This document shows positions 32,601 to 47,600 of a DNA stretch of 64,000 nucleotides, in pieces (the stretch's first letter is position 1; each line of letters opens with the position of its first letter). The stretch is taken from assembly GCF_000321225.1 (NCBI RefSeq), contig NW_004451008.1, forward strand, positions 675,330 to 739,329, read 5' to 3'. The notes below the pieces were generated by a model, which worked only from the letters and a program-made list of their open reading frames with translations, made no database searches and was not told the DNA's origin. The stretch comes from Odobenus rosmarus divergens (lineage: Eukaryota > Chordata > Mammalia > Carnivora > Odobenidae). Made by a program: the position numbers and the translations under genes.

Positions 32601-35600
32601 TCCACGTCCTCACCAACACTTGTTATTTCTTGTCTTTTTGATTCTAGTCATTCTGACAGATGTAAGGTGATATCTCCTTGTGGTTTTGAATTGCAGTTCC
32701 CTGATGATGAGTGATGTTGAGCATCTTCTCATGTGTCTGTTGGCCATCTATAGGTCTTCTTTAGAAAAATGTCTATTCAGGTCCTCTGCCCATTTTTTAA
32801 TTGGATTATTTCTTTTATTTGGTGTTGAGTTGTATAAGTTCTTCATATATTTTGGATGTTAACCCTTTATCAGATATATCATTTGCAAATACCTTCTCCA
32901 ATTCAGTAGGTTGCCTTTTCATTTTGTTGATGGTTTTCTTTGCTGTGTAAGAGCTCTTTATTTTGGTGTAGTCTTAATCATTTATTTTTGCTTTTGTTCC
33001 CCTTGCCTGGGAAGACGTATCTAGAAAGATGTTGCCAAGGCCAATGTCAGAGAAATAACTGCCTATGCTTTCTTCCAGGAGTTTTATATTTTCAGGTCTC
33101 ACAGTTAGGTATTTAAAGTGCAAGGCACTTTAAAAGTTTTATTTATTATCTCATGTCATGCCAGAAAAAATAAGGCAAATAAAAATACTGAAATTACCAA
33201 AAATTAATCCACCATCCAGAGATAACATTTTTTTGAAAATGGGAAGTGGCCTCTTATTTGTTTCCTCACTGTAAAAGAAATACATGTTTATTTTTTAAAA
33301 AGACAACTCACAAACATTTGTTTAAAGAAGTGAAACAGCTGTACTCCCACCACCGAAAGACAAACATTTTAATAGCTTTGCTTCATAACTTTCCAGACTT
33401 TTAAGAATCATATATGCACCTATAAATTGGTTTTTACAGAAATGGGCTAATACTACGGATAGCACTTTGTAACTTACAAATATGTATTTATAAATATATT
33501 ATGAACACTCTTCCAAGTAAATATTTATAACTTTCAGTATTTTAATTTTTTTAAAAGATTTTATTTATTTATTTATTTATTTGAGAGAGAGAGAGCACAA
33601 GTAGGGGGAGGAGCAGAGGGAGCGGGAGAAGCAGGCTCTGCACTGAGCAGGGAGCCCGATGCGGGACTCGATCCCAGGACCCCGGGATCATGACCTGAGC
33701 CAAAGGCAGATGCTTAACCGACTGAGCCACCCAGGTGCCCCAACTTTAAGTATTTTTAAGAAATGTTTTGGTCTCACTGAATTAAATCAAGATCAGATAC
33801 TCATATCTGCATTAGATCTCACTCAAATTATTTGCTATTGGGTCAGTTATATGTCTCTGGTTGTTTTTTTCAGGATGACCCTGACACATTTTATTCCTTC
33901 AAGTACCAAATCAGGGAAGGAAATTGTTCTGTTCAAAGTGGCAAAACCTGGCAGGATTGTGACTACAAAGAATCTGCACAAGCTGTAAGTGGGTGGATGG
34001 TTCCTGAGCCCCCGGTGTTCCCTGTCGAGACTGTGAGATTTTTTCGCTAGAGCTGGAGATGGTTAGTATTGTTAGGCCTCTTTGCAAGGGATGCAGATAA
34101 ACCCTCAAATGCGTAGAAAAGCCAAGGCTCGGTGTCCGTGTTCTCGTTCTCTGTGTCAGAACACGAAGAGGCCAGCAGTGAAACATAGAGAAAGCCCTCC
34201 CAAGAGACACGGACTCTAATGACCAATTAGGGCAGGGGACCGGGTCCCAAAGAGACAACAGATCAACATCTGGGCCAAGATCGAGGGCTGCTGAGGGGAC
34301 AGCATGGGTGCTTTCATTGCATAGGCTCTGCTTCCCACTAGCTGACGTCCCAGAACCTCCGTGTTGCCTCCTAAAGGGGAGATAACATTGACCTCATCAG
34401 GTTGTTGGAGGATGAAATGAGACATGCATGCAAACAACCTTCTTTTGCTGGCAATGCCTACCTTAACCAAATGCCTAACAAGTGCCTGGCCCAGCACAGC
34501 TGGTTGTTTGCCTTAATGAGGGGGGAGTGTGAACAGCGTCTGCCCCGATGGAAGCCGCTCTTTCCCCGGTCCGGGGATCCACGCCTGCATGTCACAACAC
34601 TGGCCTCCTGCCTGCGCTTTCAACACCGAAATTGAAAGGAAAATCAAGAGGAGAGTTTAGCAGTCTGGCTCTAAGGCACTGCATCCATTTTGGTGAAAAG
34701 GAAACTTGTTTTAAAACCTTGCCTTTTATACTGCCTCTCCTCCAACGTCTCGTGAAATCAGTGCCTTGCCAAAATAATCATGAGGCTACAAAAACTTTCA
34801 TTCTTGCATCTCAAAACTCTGTTTTAAAAAGTCTTGGCAAGTTCAAAAAAAAAAAAAAAGGAAAAGCTATATGGAGCCATAGTACTAGGTGGACTTCTCC
34901 AACTGAAAAGTGAAGATGAATGGTCTTTTTTTTTTTTTTTCTTTTTAGGCCACAGGAGAATGCTCTGCCACGGTGGGGAAGAGAAGGAATATGAAATTCT
35001 CCGTGGCTACGCAGACCTGCCAGATCACTCCAGGTAGCCCTGGGGGACAAGGAACCTGTTCTCTGTGGTGTCAGGAGCACAGCCTGGAGGAAGGCCCCGT
35101 CCCAAGGTGGCACCAGCAATGCCTTGGGGGTGGGGTGAGGGAGCGGCAGAGTCCTAGGTCAGGGCCAAGCTCAGGCCAATCATCCCCTGCATGCTATCGC
35201 GACTCTTCTCCTGACTGCGGCATTGTATGGGGCCTGTGCAAACGCTCTGAGAAGGGACCAGAAGACACGATAACTGCCTTCAATCGTAGGCCATGAGGGA
35301 GGGAGAAAAGCACAGGCTTTGAGGTCGGACTTGGCCTGGAATCTTTCCAAAGTCCTCACCTTCTCAGCTTTCCTCTTATCTCTAAAAGGGGATAAGGGAT
35401 AACAACGATTTCTGCATCAGAGGGTTGTTGTAGACTGCAACTGGAAGATGTTTCTGAAGGTCCCATCATCATCATCTAGTAAGGACAACCAGGATACCAG
35501 TGATAAGAGTTAACATTTACTGGGCATTTACTGCCCACCACAGTTCTAAGTGCTTCTCATATATTAACTTACTCAATCCTCCCAACTCTAGGAGGTAGGC

Positions 35601-38600
35601 GTTAATATCCCCGCTTTACAGGTAAGAAACTGAGGCCCACCGCAGTTAGGTATCTTGCCCAAGATCCCACAGCTACTAATTAGCAGAGTTGGTATTGTAG
35701 ATGCTGAATAAACACAATTCCTTTGGGATCTGAGGATGGAGCAGTAGCTCCTTATTGGCTCCTTTCTGAAAATGGCAGAGGGGCCAAATCATATTGAAAT
35801 GATCCATCCGCAGTTCTGTGTCTCTCACTTGACTTTTGCCCAACGGCTTCACACCCGCCACAATTACTAACAAATTAGTGTACCCACGGAGCCTAGCTCA
35901 GCGCCTGGCTCGTGACAGCAACAGCGACAGAGGGTGCAAAACATGGTGGTTGGATTGAATTGTTACAAAACGTATTATACTCCGAACCAGGCTTGGAGGA
36001 GCTTTAATTCGTGCTAAAAAAAATAAACAATTTATCTATTATGTTTCACTTTTTCAAAAAAGATTTATTTAGGGAGTGTGAGAGAGTGTGGGGGGGGTGG
36101 AGGACACGGCAGGGGGGTGGCGCAGAGGGAGAGAGAGGATCTCAAGCAGACTCCCTGCTGAGCGTGGAGCCAGACGCGGGGCTCGATCTCACGACCCTGA
36201 GATCATGACCTGAGCTGAATCAAGAGTCAGATGCTTCACCAACGGAGCCACCCAGGCGCCCCAATGTTTTACTTTTCATAAGAGGATAAATCCATGTTGC
36301 TTCTATAATTTAAAATTACTTTTAAATAAATTTAAAATAACTATGCACACTAGTATGTATGTAAGCGAATGAGAGGTTTATTGTTCTGGCCAGAGAGCAG
36401 TCTTGCATCCTCTTTTTTTAATGCATAGTAGGATTTACTGAAAAGTTTATGAAGGCTTTCCAAATTATCTTACTTATTTAGGGCAGTTTATCTAAACGCA
36501 GGTCTCACTCATTAATGCTGCCCCTTTGCCTGCTCTTTGTCAAGCCGAGGGCCCTGTGGTGAGAGCTCAGTATGATTGCCTTGGCTGTGTGCACCCCATC
36601 TCGACTGCGAGCCCTGACCTGGAACCCGTTCTAAGACATGCCATTGAACATTTTAACAACAACACGGATCATTCCCACCTCTTTGCTCTTAGAGAAGTGA
36701 AAAGGGCCCACAGACAGGTTTGTTCTTTAATTGTTCATTTCGCACCTGTAGTCGGTATTACGTATTCTTTGCAGAGACCGTGAAATGGAAAAGTTATTCT
36801 GTCCTTAAGGCTTTAAGAAAACTGTATCATTACCCACCTATCATGAGTCAAACATGGCTCCAAAAATTAAATTATACTTAAAAATTCTGGATATCCTCTA
36901 AATTCTAGGTTCCATATCATCAGGGGGGAAAAAAAAGCAAATACTTGTAAATCTGGTCTTTTTCGTTGCCTCAGTTCACTAAGCCTCTACTGACAGTTGA
37001 CTAGGTCCTTTGTATTTCGGCCTCTAATTATGAAGGACTCACTTTGGTCAGTAACATGCCTGGCTTTTAATAGACCTTCCGATTTGCTTTCATGCGAGAC
37101 CTGTGTTCTGCTCAATCAGGTCCGTATTCAGCTATATCAGGGTGCAACTAGTCCAGGATGAAGGAGGAGAAATCTTCCTGCCCGGCAGTCTGGGAACCTG
37201 ATGCTCTACCAGTAAAGGCCACGCAAGCTCGAAAGTTTTCTTTCGAATAGCATTACTAATATTTCACAAATTCAATGGAAGCTTTTCTTCCCGCTGCCTA
37301 GCGAGGAAATCCCGCTCGTCTTAGGGAACTAGAGTAACTCCCAGTATATTGCTTTCTGTCGTTAGATGGGTGGGGGTGCAGGGTGTGGAGGTTGTTAGGA
37401 CAGAGTGAGAGTCAGAAAGTGTTTGTTATTTATTCAGAAATGATTTCTGCCTAGTAATAATCATCGTTCATATTTTTGAGCATGATATGCCAGGCAACAT
37501 TCTCTGCGCCTCGTAATGCTGTCAATGATGTTGAAGCTGCCTTTTAAATATTCGCTCCCAAACTGTTTCAGGTGGTGGTTGGATGGAACTATGAAATTAC
37601 TTACTCAGTTGTGCAAACGAATTGTTCCAAGGAGAATTTTCTGTTCTTAACTCCAGACTGCAAGTCCCTTTTGAATGGTGTAAGTAGGCAAAAATCTGAT
37701 TACGAAATTCCTAGCACTTTGTGTCCAGTCTTTCCGGGTGAAGGAACGCTCAGCTGTGGAGGACGTCTCAGTCACTAAGATGTCAGATGACAGTCACTGA
37801 TTCACATTCCCTTGGGAATTCCAAAGCTCACACACTGGTCAAGCTGCCCTTCCCGCCTAGCCCAGGAATCTGCACACCCGGCAGAGCACTTGCAGATGTA
37901 AGCAGGGACTAGGAGAGCCTGAGACCAAATGATGCCATGATTAAGTCTGTCTTTTCATGCCTTCACTCTCCTGTCTCCTTTTCTTCCCCATGTGCTCCAT
38001 ATCCTTACTCCCAAGCTCTACCCAGAACAGTCCCTCTCTGCTTGTTTTCTCACTTTTCCTCCCTTGCCTTTATCTCCAATAAACACATCCTGAGTCTCTA
38101 TCCCTTAGTGACCCTTTCTGGGATGATATCCCATTGTCTGAACCAAAATTATGTTAAAAGAGAGTATCTCGAGGTGACAGTCATTAGTGCATGTTAAGAT
38201 GGCCAAGGCATGATGACTTCCCCAGGGATATTGGCATATAGCAGAGGACTATGCTTTAAGCAAGCCCTTTCACCTAGGAATTCAACTTCTAGAATTCTGT
38301 TACATGGGAAGAAAATGAGAAATCCAGACAGGAATAATTTCAGCATTATTATTAATAGAAAAACATTGGAAATGACATATCTTCAACAGTAGGGAATGGT
38401 TAAGTAAATCACAGTATATCTGTAGTAGAATATGTGCAGCCATCAAAATTACATTTCTAGGTTTTAGTGACTAGTAAAATGACTATAATATGTTAAGTAA
38501 AAAAAGGAAAGAAAACTATACATACAGAGTCATTCAAAAATATAAAGTAAATGTAAGTATAAAAAGTGATGAGAAACTAATACGCCAAAACATAAAATAT

Positions 38601-41600
38601 AGTTAACTTTCAGTTGGAAATTTAGGTGTTTTTTCTAATTCTTCATACTTTTGGAACTCTTCAGTACTTCTCAAGGTCTCTGATGAAGCATGTGTTTATT
38701 TCATAACTGGGGAAAAAATTAAAAGGATGGCATTAAGAGAGTAAAAAGACAACCCACAGAGTGGGACACAATAATCCCTTATTTGATAAGGGTTTAGTAT
38801 GAAGAATATATTATTAAAACCCCTACATTGCAACAACAAAAAGACAACCCAATTTAAAAATGGGCAAAGGAGGGGTGCCTGGGTGGCTCAGTCGTTAAGC
38901 GTTTGCCTTCGCCTCGGGTCATGATCCCAGGGTCCTGGGATCCAGCCCCACAACGGGCTCCGTGCTCAGCGGGAAGCCTGCTTCTCCCTCTCCCACTCCC
39001 CCTGCTTGTGTTCCCTCTCTCGCTGTCTCTCTCTCTGTCAAATAAATAATTAAATCTTTAAAAAAAAAAAAAAAAAGAATAGCAACACCTGTCTCACAGA
39101 GGGGTTAGCGTCGTTCAAGGGCATGAAATAGAAATGAAATGTTTTGCCCACAACCGCTATAGTGTAAGGCACACTGTCCAAAGTGTATTGCAACAAGCAG
39201 CGGTGTCAGCATCACCAGGGGTGCTGTTAGAAAAGCAGGAGCTCAACTCCACCCCTACCTACTGAATCAGAATCTGCATATTAACACGATTCTCCAGTGA
39301 TTTATTTGCATACTAAAGTCTGAAAAGCACTGATTTGAGAGGTTTCATAAAGTTCTCTGGCCACGTTGCATATTAGAATCATTCAGCTAGCCTTATAAAA
39401 GGCCTGTTCCCAGGCCATCCCCCAGACATTCTGATCTATGATGTACACCTGAAACTAATAGGATATTAATTATACTTGTTTTTTTTCTTTTTTTAAAGAT
39501 TTTATTTATTTATTTGAAAGAGAGAGCACAAGTAGGCAGAGCGGCAGACAGAGGGAGAGGGAGAAGCAGACTCCCCGCTGAGCAGGGAGCCAGACTTGGG
39601 TCTCGATCCCAGGACCCTGGGATCATGACCTGAGCCGAAGACAGACACTTAACTGACTGAGCCACTCAGGTGCCCCACACTTCAGTTTTTTCCAAAAGCC
39701 CTTAAAACTCTTGATATATATAGGTTGTTTGCTGAATACATCAATTTATATTCTATCAGCCATGTATACCCCTGATAGAATTCAGTACTAAAAAAAACCT
39801 TAGGGGTGCCTGGCTGGCTCAGTTGGCAGAGTATGCGTCTCTTGATTTTTAGGGTCATGAGTTCAAGCCCCACCTTAGGGGTAGCATTTACTTTAAAAAA
39901 AAAAAAAAGTAAATTAAAAAGTCATGAGATTAAAAAAAACTTAGCTAATTTCGTAGACAAAAACCTTTTAGTTTTCATTTTATCAGTCAACAATGTAGTT
40001 AATATGCATTTATTTAACCACTATATTTTCATATACTTGTTAGAAATTTATGGGTTGAATTTATAAATTGTCTTCTATATTCTTTGCCCATTTCTCTTTG
40101 GAATAAATCTTAAAAGATTTGGAAAATCATATTTCTATAGTAAAGGTATCAGTGCTTTGTCATATTTTCTCAGGGGTTTACTTTTTAGTTTTCATTATGG
40201 TATTTCTGACTTACGAATAGTTTTTGTTTACAGGTTGCCAAATCTACCAATATTTTCATTTGAATTTTTCCACCATTTGCTCAGCACTTTATTTTTTTCC
40301 TTCTAGTTTGTCTATGGTCAATATTTTATAATGTAACTTTTGATCTTATCTGGAATTAATTTTGATGTATCTTGTGATTTTTTTTCAATTTTTTTAAAGA
40401 GAATAACCAGATACCTCAACAGTCTTTCCTTCTACATAAATTCATGACAACCTTCATTCCATAGGAGTCTCCTCCAAAAAATCTGTTCTCTGTTTTTGTA
40501 CCAACACCACCATGTTTTAGCAGCCATAGATTCATAGAAAGTTTAAATATGGGATTTATTATCCAGTATTTCTATCTTCAAAACCAACCTTAGAAAAAGT
40601 TTGTGAGAAAATCTTATATTGTCACATTGATTGGGATTCCATTACATGTCTAAATTAATTTGAGGATAACTGGCATACATACTCTTTAGTCTTTTTAGTC
40701 AAGAATTTGGTATACATCTCTATTTAGACAAGTTTCAGTTTATATTTCTAAAATTGTGGGATTTTCTTTATATATACCCAGCATATTGCTCACTAATGAT
40801 ATTTCTAGGTTTGGGGGTTTTGTTGTTGTTGTTGTTTTTGGTTATTGCTATCAGGAATTAAATCCTTTTGTTTTTATTTTCTTTTTAATAAGTTATTAGA
40901 TACAAATGTATACTTTTTTGTGCATTTTTCTTACATTCAGCAACTTCACTGAATGCTTATTAGCTCTAACAGCTTTTCATTGTTTCTTTTGATTGTTCTA
41001 GATATACAATAATATCTTATGCAAAAAATACTTTTATTTTCTTTTCTGATGCTCATTTTTTTTTGTTCTATATTTTAATGAATTGACCCAAACAAACAGA
41101 CATAATTTTTGAAATAACCGTGATCATCACACACCATCATGTTTTATTCCTGATTATGTTGGGAAAGCCTCTAAGATTTTGTCATTATGTATAATATGTG
41201 CTGTGGGTTCTGGGTAGACATTCTTTGTCATGTTAAGGAAGCATCCTTACATTCCTGTTCTTTAAAGAGTTTTATTCTTTTCATTTTGTTCTTAAATAAG
41301 GAATTGATATTGAATTCAGGAAATGGTTTAGAACAGATATTAAAGTATCTATTACGTTTTCCTAATTTAATCTGTTATGTTGTTTTGACAGCTTTCCTAA
41401 AGTAATCTTTAGATTCCTAAACTAAACTCTGTTTAGTTTAATTATTCTTTAGATGTACATTTGGATTCTATTTCTAGTTTAGGAATTCGACATCTATATT
41501 TATAAGTGAAAGGTGTTTAACGGTTTTCTGGGTGTGTGTTTGTATGTGTATTCTATTTTTTCAGGTTTTGATATCAGGATTATAATTTTATAGAATGAAA

Positions 41601-44600
41601 ATAGTTTGCCACTATTTTATTTTATTTATTTATCTTTTTAGCTAATAGATTTTTTTTATTTTATTATGTTATGTTAATCACCATACATCATTAGTTTTTG
41701 ATGTAATGTTCCATGATTCATTGTTTGCGTATAACACCCAGTGCTCCATTCAATACGTGCCCTCTTTAATACCCATCACCGGGCTAACCCACCCCCCACC
41801 CACTATTTTATTTTTTTAAGTTTATTTTTTTAGTAATCTCTACACTCAATGTGGACTCGAACCCACAACCTTGAGATCAAGAATTGCATGCTCTACTGAG
41901 TGAGCCAACCAGGCACCTCTGCCAATATTTTCTATATTCAGAAATATACAACATGGAAATATATATACTTCTTTAATTTTTAAAATTATTCTTCCATAAA
42001 ATATCTATGTTATTTGGAGGTGAGAAGTGGAATGAAGTTTAGAGTAGGAATAGTATTTTCTCCTTCTCCAGTCATTGATCCATTCAAGTTTTCTTCTTGT
42101 TTTTAAGTCACTTGGTTATTTATACTTTTCCAGAAAATTATCTATTTCTTTGGAATTTAAATTATCATAAACTCGTTCATAATATTCTCTTATATTTTTC
42201 TACTTCTTTGTATACTTTGTTATGTTGCCTTTTTTATGCACTTGATTTTTTCCTCACCCCAAGAATGATCTTTTGAATTTATTTTTAACGCTAGTGCTGT
42301 TTTCAAACTTCTCAGTTTTGCTTTTACCTTCATTGTTTTCTCCTTCTTATTTTCCTGAAGCCTGTTCATTATTCTTTTCTTTAACTTCTTGAGATAAACA
42401 CCTAGTCTTAGGGATGTTTTGTTTTGTTTCTTGACTCTCTCCTTAAATTACAAAAGCATTTAAAGCCACGAGTTAACTCTAAATGGTGCTCTGGCAATAT
42501 GATGTGGAATTCTCATTTTTATTTTGTGTTTTATTTTTTTTCCTTTTCTAAGGAACACTAACTATTTAGGCAAGTGTGTTTATATTTCCAAGTAGTTTTT
42601 ATTTGTTTATTTGTTTAAACATGTAAGTAATGTAATATTAATTTTCAGGGAGGTTTTTTTTTCTTTTTGGTGCTGAGGCCAAAGAACATGGCCTGTATTA
42701 TTTCTGATTTGATAAATTTATTGAGACTTTTTTATGACCTAGTGTGGAAGTGATTAAAAATTTTGCATCATACTTATGAAAGTGTCATTTTAAATCATGT
42801 GTGTCATATGAAGATATGATTTAAATAAATATTATGTTATTCAAGTCTCCTATGACCTTATTTATTTTTTAATCCACCTGGTCTGTCTTAGATTTATAGT
42901 TGTATGTTAAATTTCCCACCACAATGATTTCTATCCATTTCTATTCCTATATGTTTTCTGCTTTATGTATCTTGATTCTGGGCTTCTAGACTATATCTTT
43001 TATATAAATAAAATAATCTTTATTACTACCTTTGTGGGGTTTTTGTTACCTTGAATTTTACTTTTTCCAATATTAATAATACTTTAGCTCCTTTTTGTCA
43101 TAGTTGCCTCATATAGCTTTGTTCATCCATTATATTTAAACTTTTTATTATAATATATTATACTTGAAGATGTAATACATTAATTTTGTTTTTAGCTGAA
43201 TCTACAAGTCTTTGCCTTGCTAAAAGAAAATTTTATCTGTTCACCTATATGGTTATTATTTCTATACTAGGTACTCTCCTCATCCTGTTTCATGTTTCTG
43301 TGGGTTTGCGCCTATGTGTTTGCTGGAGATGCTGTTAACTAATTGTCTTTTATTCTCTCTTTGCAATCAGACTATGTTTTGTTGTCGTTTTCTATGTGAT
43401 GATTTGTAAAGTCAGCATCCTATTTTTAGTTATACTAGTTGTTTACTTTAAAGGTTCTTAAAAATGTTCTTACTTTATGTACCTATATACTTTTTAAAAA
43501 CCAGGATATTGGTGAATGTACAGATCACGCACACATGGATCTTCAGCTAAGAATTGCTTCTTTCTCGCAGAAGTGTGAACTCTATCCAGGTATGACATGA
43601 CCCATGTTGGTCCCTGACAACGGACTAGGTCTTTTCACAGGAATTGTGCTTTGGTTTCCATGATCAGCCACAAAGTCTGTGTGATCAGCAGACCTTCCCG
43701 AGATCAACTTACCCCGTCTCTGCCCAGCTGTGTGGCAGCAGGTGCGGCTGAGACTGCTCTGGAAGTAGCCAGAAGGGAATATGGTGACTACAAGGGGAAG
43801 TGGCTGGCCTCTGGGTACACCACCAGCTGGTCTTCCTTGTGTGCAAGATGTCCCTATGTCAGATGCTGTAAATTGGGAAAGCTGCATCTCATTTTTAACC
43901 ACTTAGAGTAAAATCCTTTCTTTATTTGTTTAAGATTTTATTTATTTATTTGACAGAGAGACACAGTGAGAGAGGGAGAACAAGCAGGGGGAGTGGGAGA
44001 GGGAGAAGCAAGCTTCCCGCAGAGCGGGGGAGCCCGATGCAGGGCTCGATCCCAGGACCCTGGGATCATGACCTGAGCCGAAGGCAGACCCTTAAAGAAT
44101 GAGCCACCCAGGCGCCCCAAGTAAAATCCTTTCAATTAAAGATTGTTTTTTTTTTTACCCACATGTTACAATGGAGGGAAAGGGAAATACTGCAAAATTT
44201 GACTTTATCAAGTCCTTATTTCTTATACCAAGAATTGGCTTTTCTCATTCTTGGAAGATAGTTGTATGCACTCCGTGATGAGAAGCATTACTGAAGCTGC
44301 CTGCTCACCAGAATCATAGGACTTAAAATTTTCCCACTAGGGAGTCATTCCTTTAAGTTAAGCACTGCTCTTTACAGGTAGTTCCATCAAAAATGCAAAA
44401 ACTTAGGAAAAGTACAGCATATTGATTGAGCCACTAATACCTACTGATTGAATGTTTTCCTTAACACACTTGGTTCTGAGAAGAGAAAAAGAGGCCTTAA
44501 GGTGAAGGTCAGATAGACAACCTCTACACACTACTGAGCCTCGGGCTGTCATGTGGCCCTCTGTAAATGGATGCCAGATCACGTGCAGGAGAGCTACTAG

Positions 44601-47600
44601 GCTAGACTTTTCCTTCCCCTGCACACGCTAACTTAAAACCTGTTTCTTTCAGGGGAGGATTTTGTACAACCGCCTTCCAAAATTTGCCTTGGCTGCCCCA
44701 GAGATATACCTGTCAACAGCCCAGAGCTGGAGGTGGCTCTGAATCATTCCATCGCAAAGCTTAATGCAGAGAATAATGGAACTTTCTATTTCAAGATTGA
44801 CAGTGTGAAAAGGGCAACAGTACAGGTCTGTAAATTACACTACAAAAATAATGATATTAGAACCTAGGTGTGAATTTGCTGACTAATTTTGCCATCGTCC
44901 TTGGCTCTGCATTGGGAACCAGCATACCCAGGGAATAGGATTTGGGAGATTTGAATTTCAAGTGCCAACCTCACTGCATTCTTTGTGTGTGATCTTGGAA
45001 AAGTCATTTAGAACATGTTCTCCATTTTCTATCTGTAAAGGATAGGGGTGAGGATCAAATAAGAACATATATGTCAATCGCTTTTCAAACTCCAAAGTGC
45101 TCTGTAAACACTAGCAACTATTATATAATTAACAAAATTCAGTGCTAGGAAAAGCAAGACTTACTCTCTGCGTTTCTAGAGTCATTTTCATTGTAGCATC
45201 ACTTAGTGCCTTGGGCTCAGCCCCTTTGGTCTGTCATTGTCCAGATTCTTCACTCTCACCCGCATGTCGTTTCTCCTCTGCCTCGGGTGCCCTTCCCTCC
45301 TATAGATGTACCCTCTGGGGATTCATCTCTCTTTCCATGCCCTGTCAATCAAAGCTAAGGAGTGTTCTATTCTGGAGGTCAGGAGACCCAGCTCTACCAC
45401 AGCACCTCCACTGTCCTGGGTAACCCTGGAGTCATTCAGACTCACTCAGCCCTGTGGCCCCATCTGAAAAAAATGAGTGGCTGGATTAACAGAGCCCAGA
45501 TTCCTTCCACTCCAGCAGCCTATAACCAATGTATTCATGGACAGAGTCCTATGATAGACCTCAAAACTGGCTTCCCTAAATACAAGCTAAAGAAAAGTAA
45601 TCAAAATAGAACCAAACTGGTACACCACACCAACATGATCCTCATAATCTGGTGAAAGAAATAGCACTAAAAAAATTCATACTTTTGGCTCAGTAGTGAG
45701 CCAGATTTCTAATTTCTAGAAATATAAACTAGAAGGAGTCTTTATATACAGTGATATTCACTGTAGCTTTAACTATAAACCCCCCAAAAAAGGTAAACTG
45801 TCAAAATGATCAATAATCTAGAAATGATTTGATAGATCTGGCATATCCGTACAATGGAGTATTAAGCAGCAATTTGAAAGCATCTTTGTGAGGCATTCTT
45901 GGTGTGGGCAATGACTCCTGCTAAAATATGCAGGGAAAAACAAGAGGCCGTAAAACCGAACATACATTCTATCCTCGCTTATGTTATTAAAAAGTACAGA
46001 AGACAATACTAAAAAGAAAGAAATGCCTCAGACTATTCACAGTGGTGGTTTTTAGGTGACGGCACAATAGGCTATTTATGCTCATCTTTCCAATTTCCTG
46101 TTCCAGTTTTATGACTGGAAGAAAACCTCTAAACAAACAGTATTAAAGCAAATCAAACCTGACCCTCTGTCTTCCGCTCAGGTGCTTGTTCCTGTCCCCG
46201 AGGCCGGCCCCCTCTCCCTGGTCTCACAGGCAGGGGACCGGCATGGGGCTCCCTCCCAGAAGACGCTAATCCATGCTACTCCTGTTCGTCAACTCTTCTT
46301 GGCCCCCACCTCTCTGCTTTCTTCCCACTGTCCCTTGTTCTTAACGATGCAGGAGTTGTGCAGTGCCCTGCCATTTATTACAGGTCCAAGATTTGCTGTC
46401 AGGAGGAGAACCACGCATTCCCATGCATGAATATTTAGTCTTCTTGGTAGTTCCAGTTCTCTCTGTAAATTAGTGAATCAACTCTCTAGAGTGTATGCGT
46501 GTTTGTTTATGCTAAGGAGGCCAGGGAACCACAGGAGGTAATGCTGTGAATGGAAGGCAACTTCCATTACCAAATCAATCTGGAATATTGTGAAGATTTC
46601 AAACTTACTTTTAAGAGATAGATCGTTACTGATGCTTGTGTTTAAAGAGAGAGCCGTTTGACTGCTCCGACATAGATATTCAAGGCAGCCTTGGTGGAAG
46701 CGGCCCCTTTACCAAAATTCAATTTATCATGAGATGAATTTGCTAAGAGCCAAGCTCCAAATGACCAATCTGCCAAATTGCTAAAGATTTCTTTTACAGT
46801 TTTAGTCTTGCCTTGGCTTTGCGTGTTTAGTCCTGTGTGGATGCATATCTATTCCTATTTCAGAAACCGTGAACTTCTTAAATCCTCCATTTTTCACACG
46901 TGAGTGGTTGCTGTTTGCGTCACATGTCTCTTATTTCGCCCCGCCCCTGCTGCTGCTGTCCCCCCTTCTGTCAGCGTTCCTCGCCGCCTCTGCTCAGATG
47001 AATATACTTCAAGGATCTGTGTGTGCACATCAAGGTGCTTCTCCTTTGACAAAATCTTGGAGATGTCAAGGAATATGTATATGTCTAAGACTTAATGCAA
47101 ATGGCCAAATTACAAAATTATTTGCAATTATGCCAATTTACATTCACACCAACTGGGTATAAGACACTGATTGATGATCTCGTATTATATTCCTACCAGC
47201 AGTGATCGAGGCTCCATGTTCCCCACACCTGGCCAACAGCAGGCCTCATTACTGGCTTCCATCTTGGCCAACATGAAAGATTAAAAATGATGTTGCATTG
47301 CTTTTTTAATGTGCATATCCTTGGTTATTAATGAAGTAGACTTTTTTCCCCAGGATAAATGGTCATTTTAACTTCTTTCCTGCAATACCTGTTCATGTCC
47401 TTTGCACATTTGTTTTGGCATTAGACTTTTTATTGATCCTATGTCATATTTTTCCCAAATTGCCTTGCTACTTTACTTACTGTGATTTTGAGAATAAGTT
47501 TTCATTTTCGTCTAGTCAAATTTAGACATTTTCCCCTTCCTTTAGGTTTCCTTCCTCTGCTCTTCCCCTAAGAAAGGCCTTCCTCATCCTGAGATCTGAT

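Larger units (their letters stand above)
40070..43480 (-). mobile_element. Old antisense L1 sequence filling KNG1 intron 5
   Basis: Reverse-oriented, strongly decayed LINE-1. For example, 41150-41260 matches the ORF2 reverse reading seen in the FETUB intron L1 (GATTTTGTCATTATGTATAA, then GGTAGACATTCTTTGTCATG). AT-rich sequence and T-runs throughout. It includes a (GTT)n at 40820-40837 and two later insertions. Confidence 0.65.

Noticed and set aside
43651..43911. 86-aa frame in KNG1 intron 6
   Set aside because: It lies between correctly phased exons 6 and 7, has no fitting splice sites and no family resemblance.
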